A program made the position numbers and the translations under genes. From the NCBI GenBank assembly GCA_009694025.1, contig SHVZ01000005.1:1-64000 (forward strand): a DNA stretch of 64,000 bases. Direction: 5' to 3'. The notes below the pieces were generated by a model. The model saw only the letters and a program-made list of their open reading frames with translations. It searched no databases and was not told where the DNA came from. Origin of the DNA: Alphaproteobacteria bacterium. GTDB taxonomy: Bacteria; Pseudomonadota; Alphaproteobacteria; SHVZ01. Of the stretch, positions 8,393 to 19,299 are shown in pieces (position 1 is the first letter of the stretch; every line of letters begins with the position of its first letter).

Positions 8393-9619
8393 ATGGCAGC
8401 GCCTGCCTTCAAGAACGCGCTCGTGCGCTGGATCGACCACCGCCTGCCGGTGTTCACCTTTCTGCAACACGAGCTGCACGAGTACCCGACCCCGAAGAAC
8501 CTGTCCTACTGGTGGAACTTCGGATCGCTCGCCGGAATCGTGCTGGTCGTCATGATCCTGACCGGCATCTTCCTGGCGATGCACTACACGCCGCACACGG
8601 CCTTCGCCTTCGATTCCATCGAACGGATCATGCGCGATGTGAACTACGGCTGGCTGATCCGCTATATCCACATGAACGGCGGGTCGTTCTTCTTCATCGT
8701 CGTCTACATCCACATCTTCCGCGGCCTCTACTACGGCTCCTACAAGGCGCCGCGCGAGCTGCTGTGGATCATCGGCGTGGTCATCCTGCTGCTGATGATG
8801 GCGACCGCCTTCATGGGCTATGTGCTGCCCTGGGGCCAGATGAGCTTCTGGGGCGCCACCGTCATCACCAACCTGTTCTCCGCCATCCCCCTGATCGGCG
8901 ACGGCATCGTCACCTGGCTGTGGGGCGGCTTCTCGGTCGACAACCCGACCCTCAACCGCTTCTACTCGCTGCACTACCTCCTGCCGTTCCTCATCGTCGG
9001 CGCGGTGCTCCTGCATCTGATGGCGCTGCATCGCTTCGGCTCGAGCAACCCGCTCGGCATCGACGTCAAGGGCCCGCAGGACTCGATCCCCTTCCACCCG
9101 TTCTACACGGCGAAGGACGCCTTCGGCCTTGGGATCTTCCTCATCGCCTTCGCGGGTGTGGTGTTCTTCGCGCCGAACCTGTTCGGCGAGCCGGACAACT
9201 ACATCCGGGCGGACCCGCTGGTGACCCCGCCGCACATCGTGCCGGAGTGGTACTTCCTGCCCTACTACGCGATCCTCCGCGCCATCCCGAACAAGCTGCT
9301 CGGCGTCATCGCGATGTTTGGCTCGATCCTCGTGCTGTTCATCGTCCCCTGGCTCGACACCGCCCGGGTCCGCAGCGCCAAGTTCCGGCCGACCTACCGG
9401 AAGTTCTTCTGGGTTCTGGTCGTCGACTGCGTGGTCCTGGGGTATGTCGGCGCCAACCCGCCAGACGGCTGGTTCATCGTCACCGGCCAGGTCGCCACCG
9501 CGTACTACTTCTTCCACTTCCTCATCCTGATGCCGGTGCTCGGGCTGGTCGAGCGGCCGCTGCCGCTTCCGCATTCGATCTCCGCACCCGTGCTCAAGCC
9601 CGCGGAAGGGAAAGCCTGA
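8393..9619 (+). CDS. petB: Cytochrome b of the bc1 complex
   Basis: [83 protein letters not shown]. Confidence 0.97.
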   Translation: MAAPAFKNALVRWIDHRLPVFTFLQHELHEYPTPKNLSYWWNFGSLAGIVLVVMILTGIFLAMHYTPHTAFAFDSIERIMRDVNYGWLIRYIHMNGGSFFFIVVYIHIFRGLYYGSYKAPRELLWIIGVVILLLMMATAFMGYVLPWGQMSFWGATVITNLFSAIPLIGDGIVTWLWGGFSVDNPTLNRFYSLHYLLPFLIVGAVLLHLMALHRFGSSNPLGIDVKGPQDSIPFHPFYTAKDAFGLGIFLIAFAGVVFFAPNLFGEPDNYIRADPLVTPPHIVPEWYFLPYYAILRAIPNKLLGVIAMFGSILVLFIVPWLDTARVRSAKFRPTYRKFFWVLVVDCVVLGYVGANPPDGWFIVTGQVATAYYFFHFLILMPVLGLVERPLPLPHSISAPVLKPAEGKA

Positions 9620-10371
9620 TGCGCCGCCTGATTTCCGCCGCCGCTCTGCTGCTCGCCCTCGCGACCGCCGCCGAAGCGGCGACGGGCCCCAAGCCGTCGG
9701 CGCAGCACTGGAGCTTCTCCGGCATCTTCGGGACCTTCGACCGGGCGGCGCTGCAGCGCGGCTTCCAGGTCTACAAGGAGAACTGCGCCGCCTGCCACGC
9801 GGCCCTCATGCTGTCCTACCGCGACCTCCGGGGCATCGGGTACCAGGAGGATGACGTGAAGGCGATCGCCGCCGAGGCGAAGGTGATGGACGGTCCGAAT
9901 GACGCCGGCGAGATGTTCGAGCGTCCGGGCCGGCCGTCCGACAAGTTCGCCAGGCCCTTCGCCAACGACAAGGCGGCGCGCGCGGCCAACAACGGCGCGT
10001 TCCCGGTCGACCTCTCGATGGTGGCGAAGGCGCGCGTCGCCGGCCCCGACTACGTCTATGCCCTCCTCACCGGCTACGGGCCGGCGCCCGCCGGCATGAC
10101 GGTAGTGGACGGTATGGCCTACAACGCCTACTTCCCCGGCAACCAGATCGCCATGCCGGCACCGCTGAACCCGGACGGCGTCGCCTATCAGGACGGCACC
10201 AAGATGACGGTCGAGCAGCAGGCGAAGGACGTGGTGACATTCCTCACCTGGGCCTCCGAACCGACGCTCGAAGCCCGCAAGCAGATGGGCGTCAAGGTTC
10301 TGCTGTTCCTGATCGTCTTCACCGGCATTCTCTACGCCGCCAAACGCAAGGTCTGGGCGGCCGTCCACTGA
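9619..10371 (+). CDS. petC: Cytochrome c1 of the bc1 complex
   Basis: CAACH heme motif, RGFQVYKENCAACHAALMLSYRDL; C-terminal TM anchor; ATGA overlap with petB. Confidence 0.95.
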   Translation: MRRLISAAALLLALATAAEAATGPKPSAQHWSFSGIFGTFDRAALQRGFQVYKENCAACHAALMLSYRDLRGIGYQEDDVKAIAAEAKVMDGPNDAGEMFERPGRPSDKFARPFANDKAARAANNGAFPVDLSMVAKARVAGPDYVYALLTGYGPAPAGMTVVDGMAYNAYFPGNQIAMPAPLNPDGVAYQDGTKMTVEQQAKDVVTFLTWASEPTLEARKQMGVKVLLFLIVFTGILYAAKRKVWAAVH

Positions 10372-10400
10372 GACCGGTCCCTCTTGCGTCGGAATTCGAT

Positions 10401-10426
10401 CGAGGGCCGCGGTAGGGCGGCCCTCG
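10401..10426 (+). terminator. Strong hairpin between petC and mtnP
   Basis: Perfect 10-bp stem CGAGGGCCGC-GGTAGG-GCGGCCCTCG, followed by TCGCTTTC (weak U-tract). Confidence 0.6.
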
Positions 10427-10451
10427 TCGCTTTCAGGGGAGAAGCGAAGCC

Positions 10452-11321
10452 ATGACCCTGGTCGGCATCATCGGCGGCAGCGGCGTCTACGACATTCCCG
10501 GCCTGACCGAGGTCGAATGGCGGGCGGTCCAGACCCCGTGGGGACCGCCGTCCGACGAGCTCATGTTCGGCACGCTCGACGGCCAGCGGCTGGTGTTCCT
10601 GCCGCGCCACGGCCGCGGCCATCGGCGCAGCCCCTCCGACATCGACTACCGCGCCAACATCGACGCGCTGAAGCGGGTCGGCGTGACCGACATCATCTCG
10701 GTCTCCGCCGTGGGCTCGCTCAAGGAGGAGCTGCCACCTGGCACCTTCGTCGTTGTCGACCAGTTCATCGACCGCACCATCACGCGCACCAAGAGCTTCT
10801 TCTCGGCCGGCTGCGTCGCCCACGTCGCGCTCGGCCACCCGGTGTGCGCGCGGCTCGGCGACCACCTGATGGCCGCCGGCAGGTCGCTCGGCCACAAGAT
10901 CGTCCGCGGCGGGACCTACATCGTGATGGAGGGCCCGCAGTTCTCGACCCAGGCGGAATCGCACCTCTACCGGAGCTGGGGCTGCAGCGTCGTCGGCATG
11001 ACCAACATGCCGGAAGCCAAGCTCGCCCGCGAGGCGGAGATCTGCTACGCGACCGTGGCGATGGTCACCGACTACGACTGCTGGCATCCTGACCACGACC
11101 ACGTGACGGTCGAGGCGGTGGTGAAGGTGGTGTTCGCCAACGCCGACCACGCCCGCGGCTTGGTCTGCGCCGCCGCGCCGCGGATGAAGGATCACCAGGG
11201 TCCGTGCAAGCACGGCTGCCAGACCGCGCTCGAGCACGCGATCATGACGCGCCCGGAGATGCGCGATCCCGAGCTGCTAGCCAAGCTCGACGCCGTCGCC
11301 GGGCGGGTTCTCAAGAGATGA
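10452..11321 (+). CDS. mtnP: S-methyl-5'-thioadenosine phosphorylase
   Basis: VGIIGGSGVYDIPGL...LPRHGRGHRRSPSDIDYRANIDALK...GTYIVMEGPQFSTQAES...GMTNMPEAKLAREAEICYATVAMVTDYDCWH. Confidence 0.95.
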   Translation: MTLVGIIGGSGVYDIPGLTEVEWRAVQTPWGPPSDELMFGTLDGQRLVFLPRHGRGHRRSPSDIDYRANIDALKRVGVTDIISVSAVGSLKEELPPGTFVVVDQFIDRTITRTKSFFSAGCVAHVALGHPVCARLGDHLMAAGRSLGHKIVRGGTYIVMEGPQFSTQAESHLYRSWGCSVVGMTNMPEAKLAREAEICYATVAMVTDYDCWHPDHDHVTVEAVVKVVFANADHARGLVCAAAPRMKDHQGPCKHGCQTALEHAIMTRPEMRDPELLAKLDAVAGRVLKR

Positions 11322-12151
11322 ATCCGGTCTTCGGCGTCGATCACGTCCAGGTCGTCGTCCGCGACCTGGAGATGGCACGACGCACCTGGGCCCGGCTCGG
11401 TTTCACGCCGACGCCTCGCGGCCGGCACCTGAACCGTGGCAGCGGCAACTATTGCCTGATGCTGCGCGAGGGCTACATCGAGCTGATCGGCGTCGTCGAT
11501 CCGGCGCTCCCGACCTCGAACCTGGACGCCCATCTGGCGCACGGGCCCGGCCCGATCGGGCTCGCCTTCGGAGCCCCGTCGGCGGCCGAGGCCGCCCGGC
11601 ACCTGCAATCGGCCGGCCTCGCGCCGACCGGGCCGACCCGGCTCGAGCGCGTGCTGGAGCGGGACGGCGCCGATGTCCGGCTCGCTTTCGACCTCGTCAA
11701 CCTCCCGGACGGGGCGGTCCCGGGCTTCCGCGGCTTCGTCTGCTGTCACCTGTCGCCGGACGAAGTACGGGAGCCGGCCTGGCTCGCGCACCCGAACGGG
11801 GCCATCGCCGCCTCCGGCTTCGTCGTCGCTGCCGCCGATCCCAAGCCGGTCCTCGACGCCCTCGGGCGGATCTTCGGCCCCCAGGCGATTCGAGGCCAGG
11901 TGGTGGAGACCGGCCGCGAGCGCATCGAGGTCGTGGCGCCCGGTGATCTGGAGGCGGTCTTTCCGGGTGTGCGCGCAAGGCCGGGCCGGCCGCTCCCGTG
12001 CCTGGTCGGCATGTCCGTCCGCGTCGGCGACCTCAAGCGCTGCAAGGCGGCCCTCGAATCGACCGGGGTCGACCCTCGTCCCGGGCCCGGCGGGTCGCTT
12101 CTGGTGGCCGCCGACGAGGCCACCGGGGCGGTCGTCGCCTTCCATTCCTGA
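11318..12151 (+). CDS. VOC (glyoxalase-like) domain protein
   Basis: MNPVFGVDHVQVVVRDLEMARRTWARLGFTPTPRGRHLNRGSGNYCLML...GYIELIG glyoxalase-like pattern; overlaps mtnP stop. Confidence 0.8.
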   Translation: MNPVFGVDHVQVVVRDLEMARRTWARLGFTPTPRGRHLNRGSGNYCLMLREGYIELIGVVDPALPTSNLDAHLAHGPGPIGLAFGAPSAAEAARHLQSAGLAPTGPTRLERVLERDGADVRLAFDLVNLPDGAVPGFRGFVCCHLSPDEVREPAWLAHPNGAIAASGFVVAAADPKPVLDALGRIFGPQAIRGQVVETGRERIEVVAPGDLEAVFPGVRARPGRPLPCLVGMSVRVGDLKRCKAALESTGVDPRPGPGGSLLVAADEATGAVVAFHS

Positions 12152-12214
12152 CCGGTTCGTTGTTTCGGCAGCCCCTGGCTGCTATACCTCGCAGGTAGCC
12201 TCCAAGTGGATCCC

Positions 12215-12940
<726 letters not shown>

Positions 12941-12950
12941 CGGATCCCGA

Positions 12951-13023
12951 CCTCGTCCTTCGACAGGCTCAGGACGAGGTCTCCACCAGGCCCTCGTGCC
13001 GAGCTTGTCGAAGCATGAGGGCC
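12951..13023. repeat. Pair of intergenic palindromic repeats with TTCGACA(A/G)GCTC core in opposite orientation
   Basis: CCTCGTCCT-tcgacaggctc-AGGACGAGG (12951-12979) and GGCCCTCGTGC-cgagcttgtcgaa-GCATGAGGGCC (12989-13023). Confidence 0.85.
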
Positions 13024-13076
13024 GGAGAGCCGGTTAACCGGGGGCGCATGCGCCCCCTCGTCGTCGAAGGAGAGCC

Positions 13077-13319
13077 ATGAAGGCGACCGTCCACGTCACC
13101 CTCAAGCCCGGCGTCCTCGACCCCCAGGGCCAGGCCATCGGCCACGCGCTCTCGGGCCTCGGATTCTCCGGCGTCACCTCGGTTCGCATGGGCAAGTTCC
13201 TCGAGCTCGATCTCGCCGAGACCGACCGGGCCAAGGCCGAGGCGGCGGTCAGGGCGATGTGCGAGAAGCTGCTCGCCAACACCGTGATCGAGGCCTACCG
13301 GGTGGAGATCGGAGGATGA
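13077..13319 (+). CDS. purS: Phosphoribosylformylglycinamidine synthase subunit PurS
   Basis: [46 protein letters not shown]. Confidence 0.95.
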   Translation: MKATVHVTLKPGVLDPQGQAIGHALSGLGFSGVTSVRMGKFLELDLAETDRAKAEAAVRAMCEKLLANTVIEAYRVEIGG

Positions 13320-14005
13320 GGGCCGCGGTCGTCAGCTTCCCCGGCTCCAACCGCGAGCGCGACATCGTGATGGCGCTGGAGCGCGCATCGGGCCGGAAAC
13401 CGGTCGTCGTCTGGCACGGCGATGCCGAGATCCCGGACTGCGACCTGATCGTGCTCCCCGGCGGCTTCTCCTACGGCGACTACCTGCGCTCCGGCGCCAT
13501 GGCGGCGCATTCGCCGGCGATGAAGGCCCTGAAGGAGAGGGCGGCCAAGGGCGTGCCGGTGCTCGGCGTCTGCAACGGCTTCCAGATCCTGACCGAGGCG
13601 GGCCTGCTGCCGGGTGCCCTCATGCGGAACGCCACCCTCAAATTCGTCTGTCGGCAGGTGCATCTCCGGGTCGAGGAGAGTCAGTCGCTGTTCACCAACG
13701 CCTACGAGAAGGGTCAGGTGATCCGTGTGCCCGTCGCCCATGCCGACGGCAACTACACCGCCGACGAGGGTACGCTGAAGCGTCTCGAGGATCGCGGCCT
13801 GATCGCCTTCCGCTATGTCACGCCCGACGGCCGGGCCGCGCCGGAGGCGAACCCGAACGGCTCGATCCGCAGCATCGCCGGCATCTTCAACGAGTCGAAG
13901 ACCGTGCTCGGCCTGATGCCTCACCCGGAGGACGCGACCGACCCTAATGCCGGCGGCATGGACGGCATCGGCCTGTTCAAGAGCCTGGTCGACGCGCTCC
14001 ACTGA
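13316..14005 (+). CDS. purQ: Phosphoribosylformylglycinamidine synthase subunit PurQ
   Basis: [16 protein letters not shown]...[21 protein letters not shown]...[19 protein letters not shown]. Confidence 0.96.
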   Translation: MRAAVVSFPGSNRERDIVMALERASGRKPVVVWHGDAEIPDCDLIVLPGGFSYGDYLRSGAMAAHSPAMKALKERAAKGVPVLGVCNGFQILTEAGLLPGALMRNATLKFVCRQVHLRVEESQSLFTNAYEKGQVIRVPVAHADGNYTADEGTLKRLEDRGLIAFRYVTPDGRAAPEANPNGSIRSIAGIFNESKTVLGLMPHPEDATDPNAGGMDGIGLFKSLVDALH

Positions 14006-16194
14006 TGATTCCCAACGCCAAGATCACCCCTGAGGTCGTCAAGGAGCACGGCCTCACCGAGGACGAGTACGCGCTGCTCCTCAAGATCATGGACCGCGAG
14101 CCGAGCCTGGCCGAGCTCGGCATCTTCTCGGTCATGTGGAGCGAGCACTGCTCCTACAAGTCCTCGCGTGTCTGGCTCAAGACCTTTCCGACCTCGGGCT
14201 CGAAGGTGCTGCAGGGGCCGGGCGAGAATGCCGGCGCCGTCGACATCGGCGACGGTCTCGCCGCGGTCTTCAAGATCGAGAGCCACAATCACCCGAGCTT
14301 CATCGAGCCCTATCAAGGGGCCGCGACCGGCGTCGGCGGTATCCTCCGCGACGTCTTCACCATGGGCGCCCGCCCGATCGCCAACTTGAATGCCTTGCGG
14401 TTCGGCTCTCCCGATCATCCCAAGACCCGGCATCTGGTCGCCGGCGTCGTCGCCGGCATCGGCGGCTACGGCAACTGCGTCGGCGTGCCGACGGTCGCCG
14501 GCGAGACCAATTTCCACCCCTCCTACAACGGCAACATCCTGGTCAACGCGATGACGGTCGGCCTCGCCCGGGCCGACCGCATCTTCAAGGCCGCCGCCCG
14601 CGGGCCCGGCAACCGCGTCCTCTATGTCGGCGCCAAGACCGGCCGCGACGGCATCCACGGCGCCACCATGGCGTCGGCCGAGTTCACCGAGGAGTCGGAA
14701 GCCCGGCGCCCGACCGTCCAGGTCGGCGATCCTTTCACCGAGAAGCTGCTGCTGGAAGCCTGCCTCGAGCTGATGGCGGAGGACGCGATCGTCGCCATCC
14801 AGGACATGGGCGCGGCCGGGCTGACCTCGTCCTCGGTCGAGATGGCGGCGCGCGGCGGTCTCGGCATCGCGCTCGATCTCGATCGCGTGCCGATCCGCGA
14901 GACCGGCATGACCGCGTACGAAATCATGCTGTCGGAGAGCCAAGAGCGCATGCTCCTGATCGTCAAGCCGGGCGCGGAGAAGATCGCCGAGCGCATCTTC
15001 GCCAAGTGGGAGCTCGACTGCGCCGACATCGGCGTGGTGACGGAGACCGGCCGCCTGATCGTCTCCAAAAACGGCACCGTCGAGATCGACATTCCGGTGG
15101 CGCCGCTGGTCGACCAGGCGCCGCTCTACCGGCGCCCCTATGTCGCCTCGCCGAAGCGCGCGGAGATCAAGGCAGCGAACGTCAAGGCCGCGGAGCCGCT
15201 CGAGGCGCTCCGGAAGCTGATGGGCTCGCCCGATCTCGCCTCCAAACGCTGGATCTGGGACCAGTACGACCACCTGGTCGGGAACGACACCATCCAGACC
15301 CCAGGCGGCGACGCTGCGGTGGTGCGCGTGCGCGACACCCGGAAGGCGTTGGCGATGGTGGTCGACTGCACGCCCCGCTACTGCGCCGCCGATCCCAGGC
15401 GGGGCGGGATGCAGGCGGTGGTCGAGACCTGGCGCAACCTGTCGGCGGTTGGCGCCCTGCCCATCGCCATCACCGATAACCTGAATTTCGGCAATCCCGA
15501 GCGCCCGGAGATCATGGGTCAGATCGTCGGCTGCATCGAAGGCATGGGCGAGGCCTGCCGTGTCCTCGACTACCCGGTGATCTCCGGCAACGTCTCGCTC
15601 TACAACGAGACCAACGGCCAGGCGATCCTGCCGACCCCGGTGGTCGGCGGCGTCGGCCTCCTCGACGACTATACGAAGACCGTCGGCATCGGCCTCGCCG
15701 CCCCCGGCCGCGCCCTGATCCTGCTGGGCGAGACCAGGGGTTGGCTCGGCGCCTCGATCTATCTCCGCGAGATCGCCGGTTGGGAGGAGGGCGCGCCGCC
15801 GCCGGTCGACCCTGCCCTCGAGAAGCGGACCGGCGACCTCGTCCGCGGCCTGGTTCGTGGCGGCACCGTCGAGGCCTGCCACGATCTCTCCGATGGCGGC
15901 CTCCTGGTCGCCGTCGCCGAGATGGCGCTGGCCGGCGGCACCGGCGCCCGGCTCGACGCCGCGCCCACGGGTCTTCCGGGCCATGGCTGGTGGTTCGGGG
16001 AGGATCAGGCCCGCTATGTCGTTGCCACGACGGCACCAGAGGCGGTCCTCAAGGCGGCCGCGGCGGCGGGCGTGCCGGCGCGCAGGATCGGAGAAACCGC
16101 CGCCGGTTCGTTGACGCTGGCGGGGGCCGGTGCCATATCCTTGGACGAGCTGCGCGCCATCCACGAAGGATGGTTGCCGAACTACATGAGCTAG
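14005..16194 (+). CDS. purL: Phosphoribosylformylglycinamidine synthase subunit PurL
   Basis: 729 aa; [63 protein letters not shown]. Confidence 0.97.
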   Translation: MIPNAKITPEVVKEHGLTEDEYALLLKIMDREPSLAELGIFSVMWSEHCSYKSSRVWLKTFPTSGSKVLQGPGENAGAVDIGDGLAAVFKIESHNHPSFIEPYQGAATGVGGILRDVFTMGARPIANLNALRFGSPDHPKTRHLVAGVVAGIGGYGNCVGVPTVAGETNFHPSYNGNILVNAMTVGLARADRIFKAAARGPGNRVLYVGAKTGRDGIHGATMASAEFTEESEARRPTVQVGDPFTEKLLLEACLELMAEDAIVAIQDMGAAGLTSSSVEMAARGGLGIALDLDRVPIRETGMTAYEIMLSESQERMLLIVKPGAEKIAERIFAKWELDCADIGVVTETGRLIVSKNGTVEIDIPVAPLVDQAPLYRRPYVASPKRAEIKAANVKAAEPLEALRKLMGSPDLASKRWIWDQYDHLVGNDTIQTPGGDAAVVRVRDTRKALAMVVDCTPRYCAADPRRGGMQAVVETWRNLSAVGALPIAITDNLNFGNPERPEIMGQIVGCIEGMGEACRVLDYPVISGNVSLYNETNGQAILPTPVVGGVGLLDDYTKTVGIGLAAPGRALILLGETRGWLGASIYLREIAGWEEGAPPPVDPALEKRTGDLVRGLVRGGTVEACHDLSDGGLLVAVAEMALAGGTGARLDAAPTGLPGHGWWFGEDQARYVVATTAPEAVLKAAAAAGVPARRIGETAAGSLTLAGAGAISLDELRAIHEGWLPNYMS

Positions 16195-16205
16195 GACGAC
16201 GGACG

Positions 16206-16442
16206 ATGGCGATGGATGCGGGCACGATCGAGCGGATGATCCGGGAGGCGATCCCGGACGCGACCGTGTCGATCGAGGACTTAAAGGGCGACGGCGACCA
16301 CTATGCCGCCCACGTCGTCTCCGCCCAGTTCGCCGGCAAGTCCCGCGTCCAGCAGCACCAGATGGTCTACCAGGCCCTCAAGGGCCGCATGGGGGGCGAG
16401 CTGCACGCCCTCGCGCTGCAGACCTCGACTCCCGCCAGTTAA
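16206..16442 (+). CDS. BolA family protein
   Basis: MAMDAGTIERMIREAIPDATVSIEDLKGDGDHYAAHVVSAQFAGKSRVQQHQMVYQALKGRMGGELHALALQT. Confidence 0.92.
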   Translation: MAMDAGTIERMIREAIPDATVSIEDLKGDGDHYAAHVVSAQFAGKSRVQQHQMVYQALKGRMGGELHALALQTSTPAS

Positions 16443-16453
16443 GGAAAACCGCC

Positions 16454-16795
16454 ATGAGCGATCCCGCCGTCTTCGACCGCATCCGCCAGGACATCAAGGA
16501 CAACGACGTCGTCCTCTACATGAAGGGGACGCCGGTGTTCCCGCAATGCGGCTTCTCCGCCGCCGTCGTCCAGGTGCTGAGCCAGGTCGGCGTCAAGTTC
16601 AAGGGCGTCAACGTGCTGACCGATCCCGAGCTCCGGGACGGCGTCAAGCAGTTCGCCAACTGGCCGACCATCCCCCAGCTCTACGTCAAGGGCGAATTCG
16701 TCGGCGGATGCGACATCATCCGCGAGATGTTCGAGTCGGGCGAGCTCCAGGGACTCCTGCAAGGCAAGGGCGTTCCCGTCACCGTCCAGCAGTAG
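16454..16795 (+). CDS. grxD: Grx4-family monothiol glutaredoxin
   Basis: VVLYMKGTPVFPQCGFSAAVVQVL...WPTIPQLYVKGEFVGGCDIIREMFESGEL; CGFS active site. Confidence 0.95.
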   Translation: MSDPAVFDRIRQDIKDNDVVLYMKGTPVFPQCGFSAAVVQVLSQVGVKFKGVNVLTDPELRDGVKQFANWPTIPQLYVKGEFVGGCDIIREMFESGELQGLLQGKGVPVTVQQ

Positions 16796-16814
16796 CTACC
16801 CGGCCAAAAACGAT

Positions 16815-16844
16815 AGGGCGCGAAGGAAACCTCCGCGCCCTTTT
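16815..16844. terminator. Probable terminator between grxD and convergent dienelactone hydrolase
   Basis: GGGCGCG-GAAGGAAACCTC-like loop-CGCGCCC then TTTT. Confidence 0.7.
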
Positions 16845-16864
16845 CGTTGCCGGGAGTGCGGATT

Positions 16865-17530
16865 TCAGCCGACGTGCTTCCGGAACAGCTCAAGGGTGCG
16901 CTCACGCGCGATCTTGGCCGAGGTCGGCTCCCAGCTACCGCGCTCGTCGCAGTTGAAGCCGTGGTCGGCGGGGTAGATGTGGATGGTCACGTCCGGCCGA
17001 GCCTTCCGGATGATCTCGACGTCGGTCAAAGGGATGCCCTTATCGCGCTCGCCGAAGTGGAGCATGGTCGGACAGCCCGGCTTCTCCTCCTTGTGCGGCA
17101 CGATCTGGCCGCCGTAGTAGCCGACCGCGGCAGCGACCCCGAGACGGGTGGCGCAGAGGTATGCAAGCGAGCCACCCCAGCAATACCCGACCGCGCCGAC
17201 CTTGCCGGCGGCCTTGGCGGCGTCGGCGGCGGCCTTCAGGTCGAGCAGCACCTGATCGAGCTTGAGCGACGCCCTGATGTCGCGGCCCTGGGGAATGTCG
17301 GTCGGCCCGTATCCCAGCTCGACGGCCGGCTTGGCGCGGTCGAAGAGGGCGGGCGTCACGCACAGGTAGCCCTCGGCGGCGAAGCCGTCCGCCAGCTTCC
17401 GCATGTGCTGGTTGACGCCGAAGATCTCCTGGATGACGACGAGGCCGCCGCGGGGCTTACCCGCCGGCTGCGCGACATAGGCGTCGAACTGGTGCCCGTC
17501 GGACGCCTTGAGCCTGATCGTCTCCGCCAT
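16865..17530 (-). CDS. Dienelactone hydrolase family protein
   Basis: VVIQEIFGVNQHMRKLADGFAAEGYLCVTPALFDR...GAVGYCWGGSLAYL...GERDKGIPL...YPADHGFNCDERGSW. Confidence 0.92.
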   Translation of the reverse strand: MAETIRLKASDGHQFDAYVAQPAGKPRGGLVVIQEIFGVNQHMRKLADGFAAEGYLCVTPALFDRAKPAVELGYGPTDIPQGRDIRASLKLDQVLLDLKAAADAAKAAGKVGAVGYCWGGSLAYLCATRLGVAAAVGYYGGQIVPHKEEKPGCPTMLHFGERDKGIPLTDVEIIRKARPDVTIHIYPADHGFNCDERGSWEPTSAKIARERTLELFRKHVG

Positions 17531-17561
17531 GCTGGTCTCCCGGTGAACGGCCGTGCCTCGA

Positions 17562-18659
17562 TCATACATTGAAGCGGAAGTACAGGACGTCGCCGTCCTT
17601 GAGGACGTAGTCGGCGCCTTCGACCCGCATCTTGCCGGCGTCCTTCGCTCCCTGCTCGCCGCCCGAGGCGACGAAGTCGTCGCAGGCGATGGTCTCGGCG
17701 CGGATGAAGCCGTGCTCGAAATCCGTATGGATGGCGCCGGCCGCCTCCGGCGCCTTGGCGCCGTTCCGCACCGTCCAGGCATGCGCCTCCTTCGGCCCGA
17801 CGGTGAAGAAGGTGATGAGGTCGAGGAGCTTGTGACCGGCTCGGATGACCCGGGCGAGGCCGGCCTCCTCCAGGCCGAGATCGGCGAGGAACACCTTCCG
17901 CTCCTCGGGATCGAGCTGCGCCACCTCGGCTTCGATCGCGGCGGAGATGACGACCGCGGCGGCGCCCTGGGTCTTAGCCATGATCTCGACCCTGGCCGAG
18001 ACGGCGTTGCCGGTGGCCGCCGACGCCTCCTCGACATTGGCGACGTAAAGCACGGGCTTGGAGGTGAGGAGCTGCAGGCCGCGGAAGGTCTTCCGTTCGT
18101 CGGCGGAGACCTGGACGGTGCGCGCAGGCCTTCCGGCGCGGAGCGCCTCCAGCACCCGCTCGGCGATGGCGAGCCGCTCCTTCGCCTCCTTCTCGCCGCC
18201 GCGGGCGCGCTTCTGGTCGGCCTGAACCCGGCGTTCCAGGCTGTCGAGATCGGCCAGCATCAGCTCGGTCTCGACCGTCTCGGCGTCACGGATCGGGTCG
18301 ATCGAGCCCTCGACGTGGGTGACGTCGGTGGACTCGAAGCAGCGCAGCACATGGACGATCGCGTCGACCTCGCGAATGTTGGCGAGGAACTGGTTGCCGA
18401 GGCCCTCGCCCTTGGAGGCGCCGCGCACCAGGCCGGCGATGTCGACGAACTCGAGGACGGTCGAGACGATCTTCTGCGACTTGCCGAGCTTCGCCAGCAC
18501 GTCGAGACGCGGATCGGGGACGGGCACGCGCCCGACATTGGGCTCGATCGTGCAGAACGGATAGTTCGCGGCGGCGGCCGCCGCGGTTTCCGTCAGCGCA
18601 TTGAAGAGCGTCGACTTGCCGACGTTCGGCAGGCCGACGATGCCGCAATTGAAGCCCAT
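17562..18659 (-). CDS. ychF: Redox-regulated ATPase YchF (Obg-like)
   Basis: [53 protein letters not shown]-terminal TGS-like [38 protein letters not shown]. Confidence 0.97.
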   Translation of the reverse strand: MGFNCGIVGLPNVGKSTLFNALTETAAAAAANYPFCTIEPNVGRVPVPDPRLDVLAKLGKSQKIVSTVLEFVDIAGLVRGASKGEGLGNQFLANIREVDAIVHVLRCFESTDVTHVEGSIDPIRDAETVETELMLADLDSLERRVQADQKRARGGEKEAKERLAIAERVLEALRAGRPARTVQVSADERKTFRGLQLLTSKPVLYVANVEEASAATGNAVSARVEIMAKTQGAAAVVISAAIEAEVAQLDPEERKVFLADLGLEEAGLARVIRAGHKLLDLITFFTVGPKEAHAWTVRNGAKAPEAAGAIHTDFEHGFIRAETIACDDFVASGGEQGAKDAGKMRVEGADYVLKDGDVLYFRFNV

Positions 18660-18660
18660 G

Positions 18661-19287
18661 TCAGGTCTCTGGATCGGTCTCGGGAGGAGGAGGGGGTTTC
18701 CGCGGCGGCTTCGGCCGGGGCGGGAAGAGGGCGAGCGCGGCGCGGTTCATGTATTCGCCATCGCGGCCTTCGATCAATAGCGGCGCCTCGGCGGCGACCA
18801 CGTCCAGCAGCTTCGCCAGCCACTCGCGATCGGTCTTGGCGAAGTCGTTCAGGACCCAGGGGTGGACCAGGTCCTTGTGGCCGGGATGGCCGACGCCGAG
18901 CCGCACCCGCCAGAAGTCCGGATCGACCGCTGCCGCGATCGAGCGGATGCCGTTGTGGCCGCCGGAGCCGCCGCCCTTCTTCACCTTGACCCGTCCCGGC
19001 TGCAGGTCGATCTCGTCGTAGAAGACGACGACCTGCTCGGGCGCGATCTTGAAGAAGCGTTGGGCCTCGCCCACGGACTCGCCGGAGAGGTTCATGTAGG
19101 TGAGCGGCTTCAGCAGGAGAACTTTCTCGCCGGCCAGGTTTCCGTCGGATGCAAGGCCGCGATAGCGCGACCGCCACGGCTTGAAGCCGTGGCGGTCGTG
19201 GATGCGGTCGACCGCCATGAAGCCGATGTTGTGGCGGTTGCCGGCGTCTCCCGGCCTGGGGTTGCCCAGACCGACGAAGAGCCACAT
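18661..19287 (-). CDS. pth: Peptidyl-tRNA hydrolase
   Basis: MWLFVGLGNPRPGDAGNRHNIGFMAVDRI...KPLTYMNLSGESVGEAQRFFKI...GGGSGGHNGIRSI. Confidence 0.96.
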   Translation of the reverse strand: MWLFVGLGNPRPGDAGNRHNIGFMAVDRIHDRHGFKPWRSRYRGLASDGNLAGEKVLLLKPLTYMNLSGESVGEAQRFFKIAPEQVVVFYDEIDLQPGRVKVKKGGGSGGHNGIRSIAAAVDPDFWRVRLGVGHPGHKDLVHPWVLNDFAKTDREWLAKLLDVVAAEAPLLIEGRDGEYMNRAALALFPPRPKPPRKPPPPPETDPET

Positions 19288-19299
19288 GACGGCCGGTCT

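Noticed and set aside
8378-9574. 398-aa minus-strand ORF opposite petB, rich in His/Asp/Glu
   Set aside because: Reverse-frame translation of a membrane protein gene commonly gives such charged sequences; no independent coding evidence.
8248-10371. 707-aa plus-strand ORF upstream of and including cytochrome c1
   Set aside because: Only the part from 9619 is petC; the rest is an out-of-frame reading of petA/petB.
13921-16164. 747-aa minus-strand ORF opposite purL
   Set aside because: Antisense shadow of a well-supported purL; composition (Arg/Asp/Gly/His-rich) typical of reverse-frame translation in very high-GC DNA.
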